Shown here: positions 1 to 10,650 of the stretch, one piece after another
Layout of the letters: the number at the start of each line of letters is the position of its first letter
Numbering within the stretch: position 1 is the first letter of the stretch
Source: Leptolyngbya sp. FACHB-321
GTDB lineage: Bacteria > Cyanobacteriota > Cyanobacteriia > Leptolyngbyales > Leptolyngbyaceae
Direction: 5' to 3'
Assembly: GCF_014695975.1 (NCBI RefSeq)
Contig: NZ_JACJPI010000074.1
Coordinates: 167,063 to 231,062 of the forward strand
Length of the DNA: 64,000 nt
Position numbers and translations under genes: made by a program
The notes under the pieces: model-generated
What the model was told of the DNA's origin: nothing
What the model saw: the letters and a program-made list of their open reading frames with translations, nothing else
The model's database searches: none

Positions 1-3000
1 TTAATAAGTAGGTCATCAAACTCGTCAAGGGCATTCGTTGAGGCAGGCGCGCTTGATTCATCCATCAAGCGATCGAATTCGGTAATGCTATCGCTGGTGC
101 TGTTATCGTCGCTCGTGCCTTCCCAATCAAAATCGAATGCAGCGGCTTCTGGCGTTGCTGCCTCTGGTGGTGCGGCTTCAAAGAGTGAGTCTGTTGCAGC
201 AGTGTTATCAGCAGGCAAGGCATCAAAATCAAGTGCATCGAAACCAGAATTCTCCAAGTCGAGTGCAAAGTCTTCACTCTCAGCATTTTCTGTGGCAGTG
301 CTGTCGCTCGTGCCTTCCCAATCAAAATCGAATGCAGTAGCTTCCGGTGCTGCCTCTAAGGGTGCAGTGTCAAAGAGTGAGTCTGTAGCAGCAGCGTTAT
401 CAGCAGGCAAGGCATCGAAATCAAGTGCGTCGACATTAGAATTCTCTAAGTCGAGTGCAAAGTCTCCACTCCCAGCATTTTCTGCGGCAGTGCTGTCGCT
501 GGTGCCTTCCCAATCAAAATCGAATGCTGCCGCCTCGGGTAGTGTGGCTTCAAAGAGTGAGTCTGTTGCAGCAGCATTATCAGCAGGCAAGGCATCGAAA
601 TCAAGTGCATCGAAACCAGAATTCTCTAAGTCGAGTGCAAAGTCTTCACTCTCAGCATTTTCTGTGGCAGTGCTGTCGCTGGTGCCTTCCCAATCAAAAT
701 CGAATGCAGTAGCTTCCGGTGCTGCTGCCTCTAAGGGTGCAGTGTCAAAGAGTGAGTCTGTTGCAGCAGCGTTATCAGCAGGCAAGGCATCAAAATCAAG
801 TGCATCGAAACCAGAATTCTCGAAATCGAGTGCAAAGTCTTCACTCTCAGTGCTTTCTGTAACAGTGCTGTCGCTGGCGATATTTTCGTCGCTGGTGCCT
901 TCCCAATCAAAATCGAATGCAGTAGCTTCCGGTGCTGCTGCCTCTAAGGGTGCAGTGTCAAAGAGTGAGCCTGTAGCAGCGTTATCAGCAGGCAAAGCAT
1001 CGAAATCGAGTGCAAAGTCTTCACTCTGAGTGCTTTCTGCGGCAGTGTTGTCTAGAGCCGTGCTATCGCTCGTGCCTTCCCAATCAAAATCAAATGCATT
1101 GGCTTCTGGTGTTGCTGCCTCTGGTGGTGCGGCTTCAAAGAGTGAGTCCGTAGCAGCAGCGTTATCAGCAGGCAAGGCATCAAAATCGAGTACGTCGACA
1201 TTAGAATTCTCGAAGTCGAGTGCAAAGTCTTCACTCCCAGCGTTTTCTGTGGCAGTGCTATCGCTGGTGTCTTCCCAATCAAAATCAAATGCAGCGGCTT
1301 CTGACGGTGCTGCGTCTGACGGTGCTGTCTCTGGTGGTGCGGCTTCAAAGAGTGAGTCTGTTGCAGCAGCGTTATCAGCAGGCAAGGTATCAAAATCAAG
1401 TGCATCGAAACCAGAATTCTCGAAATCGAGTGCAAAGTTTTCACTCTCAGCATTTTCTGTAGCAAGACCGTTAGTGCCGTTTTGATCGCTGAGATCAAAT
1501 GACAACGCATCGCCAAAGTTTAAGCTCTCCGTAGCTGGCGAAGTAGGGGAGAGGTTAATGTCAACGTTTTCAGGAGCATTAGAGGCAAATAAATCATCAC
1601 CAAAGCTTAGACTGGCTTCAGCCGTTGAGTCTTGAGAAGGAACAGTATTGTCTAGAGCATCGCTCTCAAACAAGTCGAAGTTTAGGCTCCCATCATCAAA
1701 ACTGGCTTCACTAGCATTCGTAGCAGGTTCAGTAACGTCTTCACCAAACGCCGCGATCGCATCAAGCTCGGTGCTAGTAGCGTCAGTGTCAGTTGATGCA
1801 AACAGGTCAAAATCCATAGCATCATGATCAGGCTCTGGTTGTTGACCCGCACCATTAGTCAGCACAGGCTCATCTAACTCAAACAGATCATCGTTTAGAG
1901 CAAGATTCTCATCTAAGGGCGCGATCGGCTCCAGACCATTCAGATTATTCAAATCATCCAGATCATCTAGACCATTCAAATCAGTAAGACCAAGTAATTC
2001 GTCGCTGAGTGTGTCAGCTGTCTCACTAGATTGCGGTTCCGATGAGACGCCGATGGTCAGCAGATCGTCTGGCAGATCGAAGCTCTCATCCGATTGATTT
2101 GGCTGGTCAAAGAAATCACCCAAGGCATCCGTTGGTTCCAGTGGCTGCGTTACTGAAAGGTCATCTAGCGAGATAGATTGCGGTTCTGATGAGGCATCAA
2201 AAGCAAAGGCAGTAATATCAGGCCCGTCTAAAGAGCGATCGAGCAAGGACTCACTGAGCAAGTCGGCTGAATCGGCGATCGTGTCTGGTGCTTCACCAAA
2301 CGGATCTCCAAGGGCTTCTACTGGGTCAGTTGGCTGCTCTGAAGGCTCCGAAACCAGCCAGGAGTCTGATGTATCCAACAGATTTGTATTCAGAGCGCTA
2401 TCTGTGCCAAAGCTACCAAAATCAATGTCCAGCCCGGTCTCTAAGTCAGCCGCTTCTGAAGTGCTGCTGCCAGCAGTGCCAAAGTCAGACTCGTTGAAGT
2501 CAAATTCGTCGAAGGCAAGGCTCCCTGCATCCGTTGCTAAGTCATCTGCTATTGGTAGTTCAACCGTTTCAGCATCTAACTCTGAAGCATCTAGATTAAA
2601 AGCATCTGAAGTATTAGGAGCTTCCTGAGCCGAAGGCACTGCCCATGGGTCAGAAAAATCGGTCTCGAATGCTGTATCGGCTTGCGGTGTCGGTGCTTCC
2701 CCAGAGGGTAAGGACCAATCTAAAGATTCAAGATCAGCATCGGCTGAAAGAGTTTCGGGTAATGTCTCATCAACTGGCGGTATGTCATCAGTGAGCCAAG
2801 ACGCGATCGATGGCTCAAGCCCGTCATCCGTCAGTTCTTCTAGTGCTAAATCTTCTACCAGCTCAAGTTGAGGGTCGCTCGGCGGCTGTTCAGCCGTTGA
2901 ACTCAGCAGACTGCTAAAGTCCAGATCATCCTGTTCAGACAATCCCTCAAGTGATTCCAGCATAAAGCCGTCATCGCTCAACTGATTACCGAAGTCCTCT

Positions 3001-5009
3001 GTGTCAGTTGGGCTTGTGGCAAGATCTTCGTCACCGAGTGGTAGCACAGGCTGCTCGTCAAACGATAAAGCTGGATCAGCAACAGCCGCGTCAGGTTCGC
3101 CCCAGGGATCAACGATCGTGGTTTCAAGCAGGGTTGGAACTGGGGGGAGCTCAAACATTTGCTCATCCAGTTCCGTGGTGAAGGGGTCATCCACATCGTC
3201 CAGATTCAGCTCTACAGGCTGAAGCTCTGAATTAGTTTGGAACTCTGAGAAGGTAAGGTCTGGCTCGGCATCCATGCCAGTAAAGAGTCCACCTAAATCC
3301 TCCAGGTGGGGAGCGGACTCAGGTGCATCATCAAACGTAAGTCCGGCAAGGTCTGATTCAACAGCATCCGGTGAACCCATCTCAGAGTCTAGGTTCAAGT
3401 CGCCAAAAATATTGTCAAAGGCAGTGCTGCTCTGCTCTGCTGGTGTATCCGTTACGCCCAATTCACCCCAATCTTCGGCACTTGAGTCAGCCAACAAATC
3501 GTCTAGATCAGCTTGAGCTTCGCTGGTAGTATCAAAGAGACTGCTGGCTTGATCTGTAGACGTGTCCGTTAGCGCTGAAACACTCAAGTCTGTAGAGTCC
3601 AAGCCCGTAAACAGAGCGTCCAAATCAGCTTGGGCATCGCTACTGGTGGGAAGGGCGCGATCGTCAATCAATTCGCTTGGTAGCGCGTCTGGTTGCAGCA
3701 GATCATCGCTGAACAAGTCGGTGAGCGCATCCTGAGAGGAGGTCGAAGCCTCTTCCTGACCAATTTCTGACTCATCAAATAGGAGATCAGAAAAGTCGGC
3801 AGCCGTATCAATATCGGTCGTATCATTAGCGCTGACGACCCGCACATCTGCAGGAAGAGCAATGACCTCTTCCTCTTGCCAGGTTGAACCGAGGTCGGGC
3901 ATCTCGCCTTCAAACAGGTCTGCCAGGCTATTGAGTTCTGCCATGCCTACTTCGGGACCATTTTGGTCAGCGTGATCGGCTTCAGCAGGTACTGTGCCGA
4001 AACTGTCATTCAGGTCAAAGCTATCGCCAAAATCGATTTCAGGCGCAGCGTCATCCATTTCAGCAAACAAAGCATCGTCAGCCGTTGCAGTGGATGGCTC
4101 TGTGAGCCAATCAGCATCATCTGTAGCCGCTAGCAGATCAGCAAAGTCGTCAATCGCAGGTTCAACAGTTGGTGCCGATGGCTGTAGCGCTTGCAGTTGA
4201 GCGCACGGCACAATTTCGGACGCACGCCCCGAGAGAACTAGTTCTTGTGCCTGCTTAATGTCTTTGATGACAATTGGAGCCAGCATTCGATAGGCATTAT
4301 CACGATGAGCAATCGCGGCTCTTGACAGCTCGATCAAGGCACACCAATCAGGCAGGTCAAACTGCTCACCAATGCTGATCAAGTGACGACAGAGATCCTG
4401 CAGCTGTTGGCGGTTGGCATCATCCAACTCCGACTGTTTAAACAGTTGCAGCATCTCGCGCAGACGCAGAGGAATGTCGTTTTGGAACAGTAAAACGAAC
4501 GCACTATCCTGTTGGGCGGAAGAAACAGCAGGACTGCTGACGGCGATCGGGCGACTAGCAGCGGTAGCCGCAGTTGCTGGAGCAGCATTACTTGCCAGCA
4601 CATTCAAATGTGTTTCTAGCGCGTTAAAGACTGGCTCAACGCCAGCTACAGTCGCTTTAGCCGTTTCATCAGTTAATCCAAACGGTCCTTGGAGCTGTCC
4701 AACCAACTCTTGCAAGGCATCAAAGACTTGCAAAAACAAACCTTCGAGCTTTTGATCGACCTTGACAGGGGACTCTTTAAGAATCTTGAAGTAGTCTTCG
4801 AGCCGATGGGATACTTGCTGGATGCTGCTTAAGCCCAGCATTGCTGCACCACCCTTAACAGAGTGTGCCGCCCGAAACAGTTCGTTGACCATTTCCTGGT
4901 CTTCGATGGTGCTTTGCAGATTGAGCACACCTTGCTCGATCGTATTGAGGTGGTCTTTTGCCTCCTCAATGAAGTAGCCCATGATTCGCTGTTGCTGTTC
5001 AGGCTGCAT
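1..5009 (-). CDS. hmpE: CheA-type hybrid histidine kinase of the hmp locus, N-terminal part only (runs off the left edge)
   Basis: The chosen ATG gives MQPEQQQRIMGYFIEEAKDH and a histidine phosphotransfer (HPt) domain of about 110 residues, with the phosphoacceptor His49 in AAHSVKGG. A second helical region (about residues 155-270) may be a degenerate HPt-like module. From about residue 280 the chain is a very acidic Asp/Phe/Ser/Ala-rich linker, and it is still open at the window edge (over 1,660 codons). The kinase, CheW-like and receiver domains expected of CheA must lie further left. The gene follows the MCP, CheW, CheY and PATAN-REC genes on the same strand, the order of the cyanobacterial hmp/pil chemotaxis-like operons. 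By family knowledge it is the kinase that takes MCP/CheW signals and phosphorylates the response regulators controlling type IV pilus motility. The symbol rests on gene order plus the HPt domain. Confidence 0.85.
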   Translation of the reverse strand, partial: MQPEQQQRIMGYFIEEAKDHLNTIEQGVLNLQSTIEDQEMVNELFRAAHSVKGGAAMLGLSSIQQVSHRLEDYFKILKESPVKVDQKLEGLFLQVFDALQELVGQLQGPFGLTDETAKATVAGVEPVFNALETHLNVLASNAAPATAATAASRPIAVSSPAVSSAQQDSAFVLLFQNDIPLRLREMLQLFKQSELDDANRQQLQDLCRHLISIGEQFDLPDWCALIELSRAAIAHRDNAYRMLAPIVIKDIKQAQELVLSGRASEIVPCAQLQALQPSAPTVEPAIDDFADLLAATDDADWLTEPSTATADDALFAEMDDAAPEIDFGDSFDLNDSFGTVPAEADHADQNGPEVGMAELNSLADLFEGEMPDLGSTWQEEEVIALPADVRVVSANDTTDIDTAADFSDLLFDESEIGQEEASTSSQDALTDLFSDDLLQPDALPSELIDDRALPTSSDAQADLDALFTGLDSTDLSVSALTDTSTDQASSLFDTTSEAQADLDDLLADSSAEDWGELGVTDTPAEQSSTAFDNIFGDLNLDSEMGSPDAVESDLAGLTFDDAPESAPHLEDLGGLFTGMDAEPDLTFSEFQTNSELQPVELNLDDVDDPFTTELDEQMFELPPVPTLLETTIVDPWGEPDAAVADPALSFDEQPVLPLGDEDLATSPTDTEDFGNQLSDDGFMLESLEGLSEQDDLDFSSLLSSTAEQPPSDPQLELVEDLALEELTDDGLEPSIASWLTDDIPPVDETLPETLSADADLESLDWSLPSGEAPTPQADTAFETDFSDPWAVPSAQEAPNTSDAFNLDASELDAETVELPIADDLATDAGSLAFDEFDFNESDFGTAGSSTSEAADLETGLDIDFGSFGTDSALNTNLLDTSDSWLVSEPSEQPTDPVEALGDPFGEAPDTIADSADLLSESLLDRSLDGPDITAFAFDASSEPQSISLDDLSVTQPLEPTDALGDFFDQPNQSDESFDLPDDLLTIGVSSEPQSSETADTLSDELLGLTDLNGLDDLDDLNNLNGLEPIAPLDENLALNDDLFELDEPVLTNGAGQQPEPDHDAMDFDLFASTDTDATSTELDAIAAFGEDVTEPATNASEASFDDGSLNFDLFESDALDNTVPSQDSTAEASLSFGDDLFASNAPENVDINLSPTSPATESLNFGDALSFDLSDQNGTNGLATENAESENFALDFENSGFDALDFDTLPADNAAATDSLFEAAPPETAPSDAAPSEAAAFDFDWEDTSDSTATENAGSEDFALDFENSNVDVLDFDALPADNAAATDSLFEAAPPEAATPEANAFDFDWEGTSDSTALDNTAAESTQSEDFALDFDALPADNAATGSLFDTAPLEAAAPEATAFDFDWEGTSDENIASDSTVTESTESEDFALDFENSGFDALDFDALPADNAAATDSLFDTAPLEAAAPEATAFDFDWEGTSDSTATENAESEDFALDLENSGFDALDFDALPADNAAATDSLFEATLPEAAAFDFDWEGTSDSTAAENAGSGDFALDLENSNVDALDFDALPADNAAATDSLFDTAPLEAAPEATAFDFDWEGTSDSTATENAESEDFALDLENSGFDALDFDALPADNTAATDSLFEAAPPEAATPEAAAFDFDWEGTSDDNSTSDSITEFDRLMDESSAPASTNALDEFDDLLI
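121..1470 (-). repeat. Seven-copy in-frame tandem repeat inside the CheA gene
   Basis: The segment tcccaatcaaaatc recurs at about 121, 316, 508, 688, 901, 1078 and 1273. Spacings are 195, 192, 180, 213, 177 and 195 bp, all multiples of three. Each unit encodes about 59-71 residues with the recurring motifs AFDFDWEGTSDST, ESEDFALD and ALDFDALPADNAAATDSLF. Copies are almost identical over long stretches and differ by in-frame indels, which suggests recent expansion or gene conversion. Confidence 0.9.
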
Positions 5010-5272
5010 GGCAGTATCCTATCTCTCTGGAAAGTATGATGATTGCTACCGAAAGGCATGGTACGCTCTACCAAATCGATCGCACTCAGGGTTTTAATCA
5101 GGAAACCTTAGTCGTGGTGTGTCTAGCTTGAGGCTTTGTGAGCCGCTATCCAGGCTGACAGCAACGATATAACGAGGCTTATATAAGCCAGTTCGCATAA
5201 CACACCTGAATTGCTCTACTGTACCTGATACATCTGAAATTGACACCTGACGCCGAGCGCTGTGGTCTAACG

Positions 5273-8164
5273 CTATTTGCGCTCGATCGTTTCAACGCGG
5301 AACCGTTCTACAGATGTAAGTAGATCGCGGGCAACACCCACCAGGTTTTGCAGCGAACCAGACACTCTTTGCGCCTCCTGAGAGGTTTCCTGAGCGGTCA
5401 ACTCAACCGATTGCATGACCTGAGCGACCGCGCGTGAGGTCTCAGTTTGCTCAACAGTGTCTGCTGTAATCGAACGCACTAGTACGTCGATTCGATTAGA
5501 AACCTGAATGATATCTTCGAGCGATCGCTTTGCCTGTTCTGCTAATCGAGTGCCTTCAATAACCTGCTGCGTCCCTTCCTCCATCGCGGTCATTACAGAG
5601 CCTGTTTCACCCTGAATTTGCAATACGATTTGTTCGATTTCTTTCGAGGCTTTGGCGGCACGGTCAGCTAACTGTCGCACCTCGTCAGCAACGATCGCGA
5701 ACCCACGACCCGCTTCGCCTGCCCGTGCTGCTTCAATACTGGCGTTAAGTGCCAGCAAGTTGGTACGAGAGGCAATTTGCGAAATCAAAGCGACGATCTT
5801 AGAAATCTCTTGCGATGATTCTGCAAGGCGTTTCACCTTGCGCGTGGTTTCTGCCACCGTTTCGCGGATTTCGAGGATACCTGCCACAGTCCGTTCTACT
5901 GCTTCCCCACCCTTAAGCGCGGTTGCCGATGCCGATCGTGCGACTTCCTCCGCTTCCCGGGCGCTTTCTGCCACCCGTTGAATCGAGTCGGTCATCACCT
6001 GCACCGAGTTCAACGTGACTGCAAGCTCTTCTGCCTGTCGGAGTGCATCAGACGACAAACTACGGGCAAACATTTCATTGTCGGTCGAGCCTTTACTAAC
6101 CTGCCGCGCTGCTACTTTCACCTGTTGCACAATTTCTCGCAGGTTTTGGATCGTCAGGTTGAACGAGTCAGCAACGGCACCCAGCACGTCTGCCGTTACC
6201 TCTGCCTGCACCGTCAAGTCACCACGAGCTGCGCCTTCCACATCGTCTAGCAGTCGAATCACCTGACGCTGCAAATCTTCCTTCGCTTGCTCTTGCTCTT
6301 CTGCCTTGCGTTGCGCTTCACTGGTAGTGGTAAGAATGACCCGTGCCATCTGGTTGAAGCCCGATGAGAGATGACCAAATTCATCTTCGGTATAAACCGT
6401 AGCACGAGCATTCAAGTTGCCCTGACAAACCGAATTAAATTGCGCTTGCAAATCATCCGTCGATTGCTTGATTTTCTTGGCAGTAAATTGCCCTACAGCA
6501 AAGGCTGCCATCCCACCCGACAAACCGCCCACTAAAGCCATCGCCCAGCCAGTGCCCTGAAGTCGCGAAATGACCGCACTGGAGAGTTCCTTTTCTCGAG
6601 GTGTGGCATTCTCACCCGTGCCAGGTAAGGTGCTAGTAGAGATAAGATTCACCACAGCCACAGCCACTGCTGAAAAGATCCCCGCTGTGACCGCAGTGTA
6701 GAACTGCTTACGTTCAATAGGCGCATTCTCTAAAAACGCTAGTGCCCCTTGTTCAACGCTAGGACTAGGTTCAACTCCTTGCTGGTCAGACTGGGTAAAT
6801 GTTGGTACTTGCTCAGACGTACTGGAGATGCTGAAGACTTCATCATCGGAGATGGTAGAACGGGTGCCGTTACTGCCAAAGCCCATGGAGTCAAAGTCAC
6901 CAGCAGTACTACTACTTGCTAAAGCACCGCTTCCTGGTAAATCAAAACTAGCATTGACAGAGGGGCTTGTAAAGCCAGCAGAATTTTCTGAAAGATCAAA
7001 ATCGGCGAGATTGCCAAGATCATCAAATTCGTCAAACTCATCTAGAAAGTCGGCGCTGGTTTGCCTGCTGCTACCAGAATCTGCATTAGCACGGTCACTG
7101 TAGAGGGAGTCTGCTGGCTCTTGTGTAAAGCCGCTGGCTGCCCCAAACTGATCACTCTCATACACCCCCGTACTACCCATAAACAGGGTCTCATCTTCGG
7201 TGATGCGGTGATTGCTGCTGTTACGAGCTGTATCTAAAGGGGGCGTGGAGTGATCGTTTTCAATCGTGTAGGATGGCTGATCGATCGGTGATGCGCCTGG
7301 CAGATCCAGTGGTGCAAACGCATCATCAAACTCGTCTAAAGCGGCAGCAAACTGGTCATTGTTGGGAGTGGATAGTGTGCCGTAGCTCGACGTACTAAAG
7401 TCCGACGTGCCGTAATCAGGCGTACTGAAATCGGGTACATCGAAGTCGATCGCACCAGGTGTACTATTAGTGTCAAAGTTCAGCGGTTCTGCTGGCAGCT
7501 GCGAGAATGCGTCATCTTGCGGATGATCCAGTGCTGCATCAACCGAGAATGGATCAGAGAGAGAATCAAAACTGTCTAAGGCACTGGCTTCCTGTAACTG
7601 CGTACCATTATCAAATGGGCTAGCGAACGGCTCGTTTGCTAACGACGCAAAATCCTGCCCGTATGTGTCTGATGCAGAGTTAAAGCTGGAGTCGAAGTTT
7701 GAGTCAAAATTGGGGTCAAAGCTAAGGTCATCAGCACCGAACGCATTGTCAAACTCATTACTTAAATCCAGATTGTTGAAGCTCAGGTTATCATCCTGGT
7801 CCCAATCCGTAGACGGAATAGCTGGTTCGGATGACGCATAGACATCAGACGCGATCGCTCCACCAAAATTATCTTCACCCGCATCGCCTGCCTGGCTATC
7901 AATGTAAGCTAGACCATCGTTAGCGTAGTTGATAAACTCCTGATCGGTTGTCAGCCCCAGCACTGATTGGTATTGGTCTCTAGCGATCGCGAACTGCTGT
8001 AGCCCGTAGCAATAGACATGACCACGTAGCAACGATGCGCTGGGATCTTCAGGAAATTCTTTAATAAGGCGATCAACGATTTCCGCCGCCTCCTCATAGT
8101 TGCCCTGCACATATGCCTTTTGCGCTTGCTGATATTCTTGTGCGTATTCAGTGCCAGTTGCCAT
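5273..8164 (-). CDS. hmpD: Methyl-accepting chemotaxis protein of the hmp locus (PilJ-like)
   Basis: A 963-residue transducer. ATG 8164 is chosen because GGGAGGAGG lies just upstream; an in-frame extension to 8257 lacks such a site. Residues 1-85 look like a TPR-type helical region ([21 protein letters not shown]). Residues 90-480 are an acidic Asp/Phe/Ser-rich linker like that of the neighbouring CheA. Two hydrophobic segments follow (about 483-508 and 535-558), then HAMP-like regions, then a cytoplasmic MCP signalling domain. The hairpin tip is near 791-830 and contains [20 protein letters not shown]. Only a short loop separates the two membrane segments, so there is no usual periplasmic sensor and input is probably cytoplasmic. 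Partners are CheW (upstream gene) and CheA (downstream gene). Family role: signal input for type IV pilus motility. Confidence 0.9.
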   Translation of the reverse strand: MATGTEYAQEYQQAQKAYVQGNYEEAAEIVDRLIKEFPEDPSASLLRGHVYCYGLQQFAIARDQYQSVLGLTTDQEFINYANDGLAYIDSQAGDAGEDNFGGAIASDVYASSEPAIPSTDWDQDDNLSFNNLDLSNEFDNAFGADDLSFDPNFDSNFDSSFNSASDTYGQDFASLANEPFASPFDNGTQLQEASALDSFDSLSDPFSVDAALDHPQDDAFSQLPAEPLNFDTNSTPGAIDFDVPDFSTPDYGTSDFSTSSYGTLSTPNNDQFAAALDEFDDAFAPLDLPGASPIDQPSYTIENDHSTPPLDTARNSSNHRITEDETLFMGSTGVYESDQFGAASGFTQEPADSLYSDRANADSGSSRQTSADFLDEFDEFDDLGNLADFDLSENSAGFTSPSVNASFDLPGSGALASSSTAGDFDSMGFGSNGTRSTISDDEVFSISSTSEQVPTFTQSDQQGVEPSPSVEQGALAFLENAPIERKQFYTAVTAGIFSAVAVAVVNLISTSTLPGTGENATPREKELSSAVISRLQGTGWAMALVGGLSGGMAAFAVGQFTAKKIKQSTDDLQAQFNSVCQGNLNARATVYTEDEFGHLSSGFNQMARVILTTTSEAQRKAEEQEQAKEDLQRQVIRLLDDVEGAARGDLTVQAEVTADVLGAVADSFNLTIQNLREIVQQVKVAARQVSKGSTDNEMFARSLSSDALRQAEELAVTLNSVQVMTDSIQRVAESAREAEEVARSASATALKGGEAVERTVAGILEIRETVAETTRKVKRLAESSQEISKIVALISQIASRTNLLALNASIEAARAGEAGRGFAIVADEVRQLADRAAKASKEIEQIVLQIQGETGSVMTAMEEGTQQVIEGTRLAEQAKRSLEDIIQVSNRIDVLVRSITADTVEQTETSRAVAQVMQSVELTAQETSQEAQRVSGSLQNLVGVARDLLTSVERFRVETIERK

Positions 8165-8319
8165 TTGCCTCCTCCCAGTTGCGTATTGAGTGCTGTAGCT
8201 TAGGCATAGCGGAGGTTCTGCGACGTACGGCTTGGCTCTGACCGACACCGCACTCAATCCGCGTGACTTGTTTCTCAGTTTTACCGCTAGTTCGTGTTTT
8301 TTTCACGTCAATTTCTCTC

Positions 8320-8850
8320 CTAGGCTGCCCATCGAGCAGATCGCAGAATGGCAATCTGATCTAATAGTCGGAGAAACTTATTTGCTTGTGCATCTAAAAC
8401 CCACTCACCACGTAGAAACGGAGCAACGCTATCGGGCACATTGGTAGACATCTGCACCTCCTCAATATCCAGCCAGTCCATACCAACGATGCGATCGACC
8501 GCTAAACCTAGCATAATGTCTTGGTCTTCAACAGCAATAACTTGAACTTCTGGTTTATCTGTATTCAATGGCGTTGGATCGCCCAAGAATTGACCAAGAT
8601 CGGCAACCCAAACGACACGTCCGCGTACATTAAGAGTACCCAAAAGCAGTGGTGAAACATTCGGCACGGGCGTAATCCGATCGGGTGATGGCGACAATAC
8701 CTCTCGAATCCCCATCGCTGGTAGCGCAAATTCACTGCCGGATGTGATGTAAAACCGCAAGTGCAGCTCACCTTCAGGACTTTCCAACTCCTGAAATTCG
8801 GGTGCCTGATCTTGCCCCCTGCCCGTTAAAAAATCTGGATTGCCGACCAT
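8320..8850 (-). CDS. hmpC: CheW-like coupling protein of the hmp locus
   Basis: 176 residues with a CheW beta-barrel core: LRFYITSGSEFALPAMGIREV, the ITPVPNVSPLLLGTLNVRG segment and VVWVADLGQFLG are typical of CheW/PilI. It should couple the MCP to the CheA kinase. It lies 9 bp downstream of the CheY gene and 155 bp upstream of the MCP start, all on one strand, consistent with co-transcription. Confidence 0.9.
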   Translation of the reverse strand: MVGNPDFLTGRGQDQAPEFQELESPEGELHLRFYITSGSEFALPAMGIREVLSPSPDRITPVPNVSPLLLGTLNVRGRVVWVADLGQFLGDPTPLNTDKPEVQVIAVEDQDIMLGLAVDRIVGMDWLDIEEVQMSTNVPDSVAPFLRGEWVLDAQANKFLRLLDQIAILRSARWAA

Positions 8851-8859
8851 TGCTTTTGC

Positions 8860-9225
8860 TTAACCCCGCAACAATTGCTTGACTGTTCCCACTAATTCGG
8901 TCGGCTGAAAAGGTTTGGCAATATAAGCATCAGCGCCCTGTTTCATGCCCCAGTAGCGATCGAACTCTTCCCCTTTGGATGAACACATGACAACGGGCAC
9001 ATCTTGAGTCTTAGGATCGGCTTTGAGGCGACGGCAGACTTCATAACCATTCATGCGCGGCATGACAATATCTAGCACCACTAGATCAGGTCGATGTCCT
9101 TGAATTTTCTCTAATGCCTCAACGCCGTCACCAGCTACCGTCACACTTAAACCACTCCCCTTTAAGAGATCGGTAATCATCTCTCGTTGAGTCACACTAT
9201 CTTCCACGACCAGAACTGTACTCAT
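8860..9225 (-). CDS. hmpB: CheY-like single-domain response regulator (PilH-like)
   Basis: A 121-residue receiver domain with all canonical residues: the acidic pair E8-D9, phosphoacceptor Asp52 in VVLDIVMPRMNG, a Ser at 82/83 in the switch position and Lys104 in AKPF. No output domain is present. It sits between the PATAN-REC gene and the CheW gene of the hmp locus. It is probably phosphorylated by the CheA encoded downstream and acts directly on the pilus machinery or as a phosphate sink. Confidence 0.92.
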   Translation of the reverse strand: MSTVLVVEDSVTQREMITDLLKGSGLSVTVAGDGVEALEKIQGHRPDLVVLDIVMPRMNGYEVCRRLKADPKTQDVPVVMCSSKGEEFDRYWGMKQGADAYIAKPFQPTELVGTVKQLLRG

Positions 9226-9333
9226 ATTCCTTTCCCTGCTTGCCGGCTGAAACGTTAACGGGAAGACCCAACGCTATTCACCTTAGTATTCACCCTAAAA
9301 CTATGTAATCCATAAAGTATCCTCGATTTAGCG

Positions 9334-10650
9334 CTAAACGGATGTCAATGTTGAGTCAGCATCTGTCCAATCAATTTCCAGATCATTGTCTACATTATTG
9401 AGTGCATCGTTGTGCTGGCTACTATATTGTTCGCCTGCACCAATGTACTTTTCAACCAACATTAAAAGCTCACTTTCACCAAAGGGTTTTGTTAAGTAAT
9501 CAGTTGCACCGACCATTTTGGCTTTCACGCGATCAATAAAGCCATCCTTGCCTGTCAGCATCACGATCGGAATTTGGCGAAATGCGGTGGACTTCCGCAG
9601 CATGGCGCAGATTTCATACCCGTCCAATTCAGGCATTGCAATATCGCAAAGAATCAAATCAGGCTTGAGCTGAAAGACAAGACTAAGTGCCTTCAACGGG
9701 TTGCCGATCGCTGTTGCTTCATAGCTATGTTGCCGCAAAATGTGCTCCACCGTTTCTCGTACCGTTACGCCATCGTCAATGCAAACAACTCTCAACGGTC
9801 TAGGTTCGGGCAGTCGTCCAAATTCTCTAGAACGCACGGGCTTGACACCGCTACCCGACTCATTTTCTTTGGTAGTACCATAAATAAGTTGAATTACACC
9901 CTTCTGTACATAAGGATAGATTGCCCGCGCTACGGTTAAACTATCGCGATTCAAATAACGTGCAATTTGACGAATCGACGTTTTACCGTCAGCATAGCGG
10001 TCTAAGGTTGCCAACGTGCGTTTAGACAGCGTGTCTTGAAGCATGGCAAGGTCTGCGATCACTGGGCATTGGTCGGGCGATTGAATATGGGGATGAAACT
10101 GCTTCCATTCCTGCACCTGCTTCATAATTTTTGCCAGTAGAGGTGTCATCTCTAGCGTGGTCAACTGTGGTGAAAGCGCTGGTCCCAACTCAAAGATGAA
10201 CGAGCCTTGATGCAGGCTTAACAGGTCAAACAGCGTCTCATGCACCATGCTTTGAATAATGCTGCGACCCTGTGCTGGGGTTAGGATATGGTTTTCAAGC
10301 AGTGCCCATAAATAGCCGTACTCTGGTGCATTGGTGGTTGCGATCGACGGCACCACTAGACTACTCAGCGTCGCCTCTGCCCGATAGCGCCGAAGGTAAT
10401 CTGACAGCCGCGATAAACTGGTGGCGCGATCAGCTGCATAGACAATCTCTCCATTTAGGAAAAAAACAAACCAATACTGCTCTGCCAGTGCTTTTGACGC
10501 ACGCACATCTTGCACATAAACCATGCCAGGGTTGCCCATGCCGCTTGGTTGCGATGGATACGCTTCGACAAAAAGCTCACCCGTTCGCTGCCCCAACTCA
10601 ATGAGTTGCAGAATGCTACGAATGTCAATTTCATTCAACTTCCCCTGCAT
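9334..10650 (-). CDS. hmpA: PatA-family response regulator with PATAN (DUF4388) and receiver domains
   Basis: 438 residues. The N-terminus (MQGKLNEIDIRSILQLIELG) is the PATAN/DUF4388 domain of cyanobacterial PatA and PilG-type regulators, extending to about residue 270. The C-terminus (about 284-405) is a receiver domain with CIDD, phosphoacceptor Asp in LILCDIAMPELDGYE, LTGKD and TKPF. It is the first gene of the hmp cluster and is divergent from hmpF. In Nostoc punctiforme the equivalent gene belongs to the hmp locus needed for hormogonium motility. The role here is inferred from that homology and gene order. Confidence 0.88.
   Translation of the reverse strand: MQGKLNEIDIRSILQLIELGQRTGELFVEAYPSQPSGMGNPGMVYVQDVRASKALAEQYWFVFFLNGEIVYAADRATSLSRLSDYLRRYRAEATLSSLVVPSIATTNAPEYGYLWALLENHILTPAQGRSIIQSMVHETLFDLLSLHQGSFIFELGPALSPQLTTLEMTPLLAKIMKQVQEWKQFHPHIQSPDQCPVIADLAMLQDTLSKRTLATLDRYADGKTSIRQIARYLNRDSLTVARAIYPYVQKGVIQLIYGTTKENESGSGVKPVRSREFGRLPEPRPLRVVCIDDGVTVRETVEHILRQHSYEATAIGNPLKALSLVFQLKPDLILCDIAMPELDGYEICAMLRKSTAFRQIPIVMLTGKDGFIDRVKAKMVGATDYLTKPFGESELLMLVEKYIGAGEQYSSQHNDALNNVDNDLEIDWTDADSTLTSV

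Noticed and set aside
121..1470. Tandem array considered an assembly artefact
   Set aside because: Copies differ by substitutions and in-frame indels of different sizes, so they are not simple duplicates. Exact copy number still needs long reads.
85..1485. Long plus-strand open frames rich in Ser/Ala/Lys (SKSESVAAALSAGKASKSSAS)
   Set aside because: They are the antisense of the tandem-repeat region of the CheA gene. The minus frame is continuous from the HPt domain.
2281..4755. Several 70-115-codon plus-strand frames
   Set aside because: Low-complexity shadows of the acidic CheA linker with no ribosome-binding sites or domains.
5010..5272. Gap between the MCP and CheA genes searched for a further hmp gene
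   Set aside because: Only shadows of short frames were found and no ribosome-binding site; it is treated as an intercistronic region.
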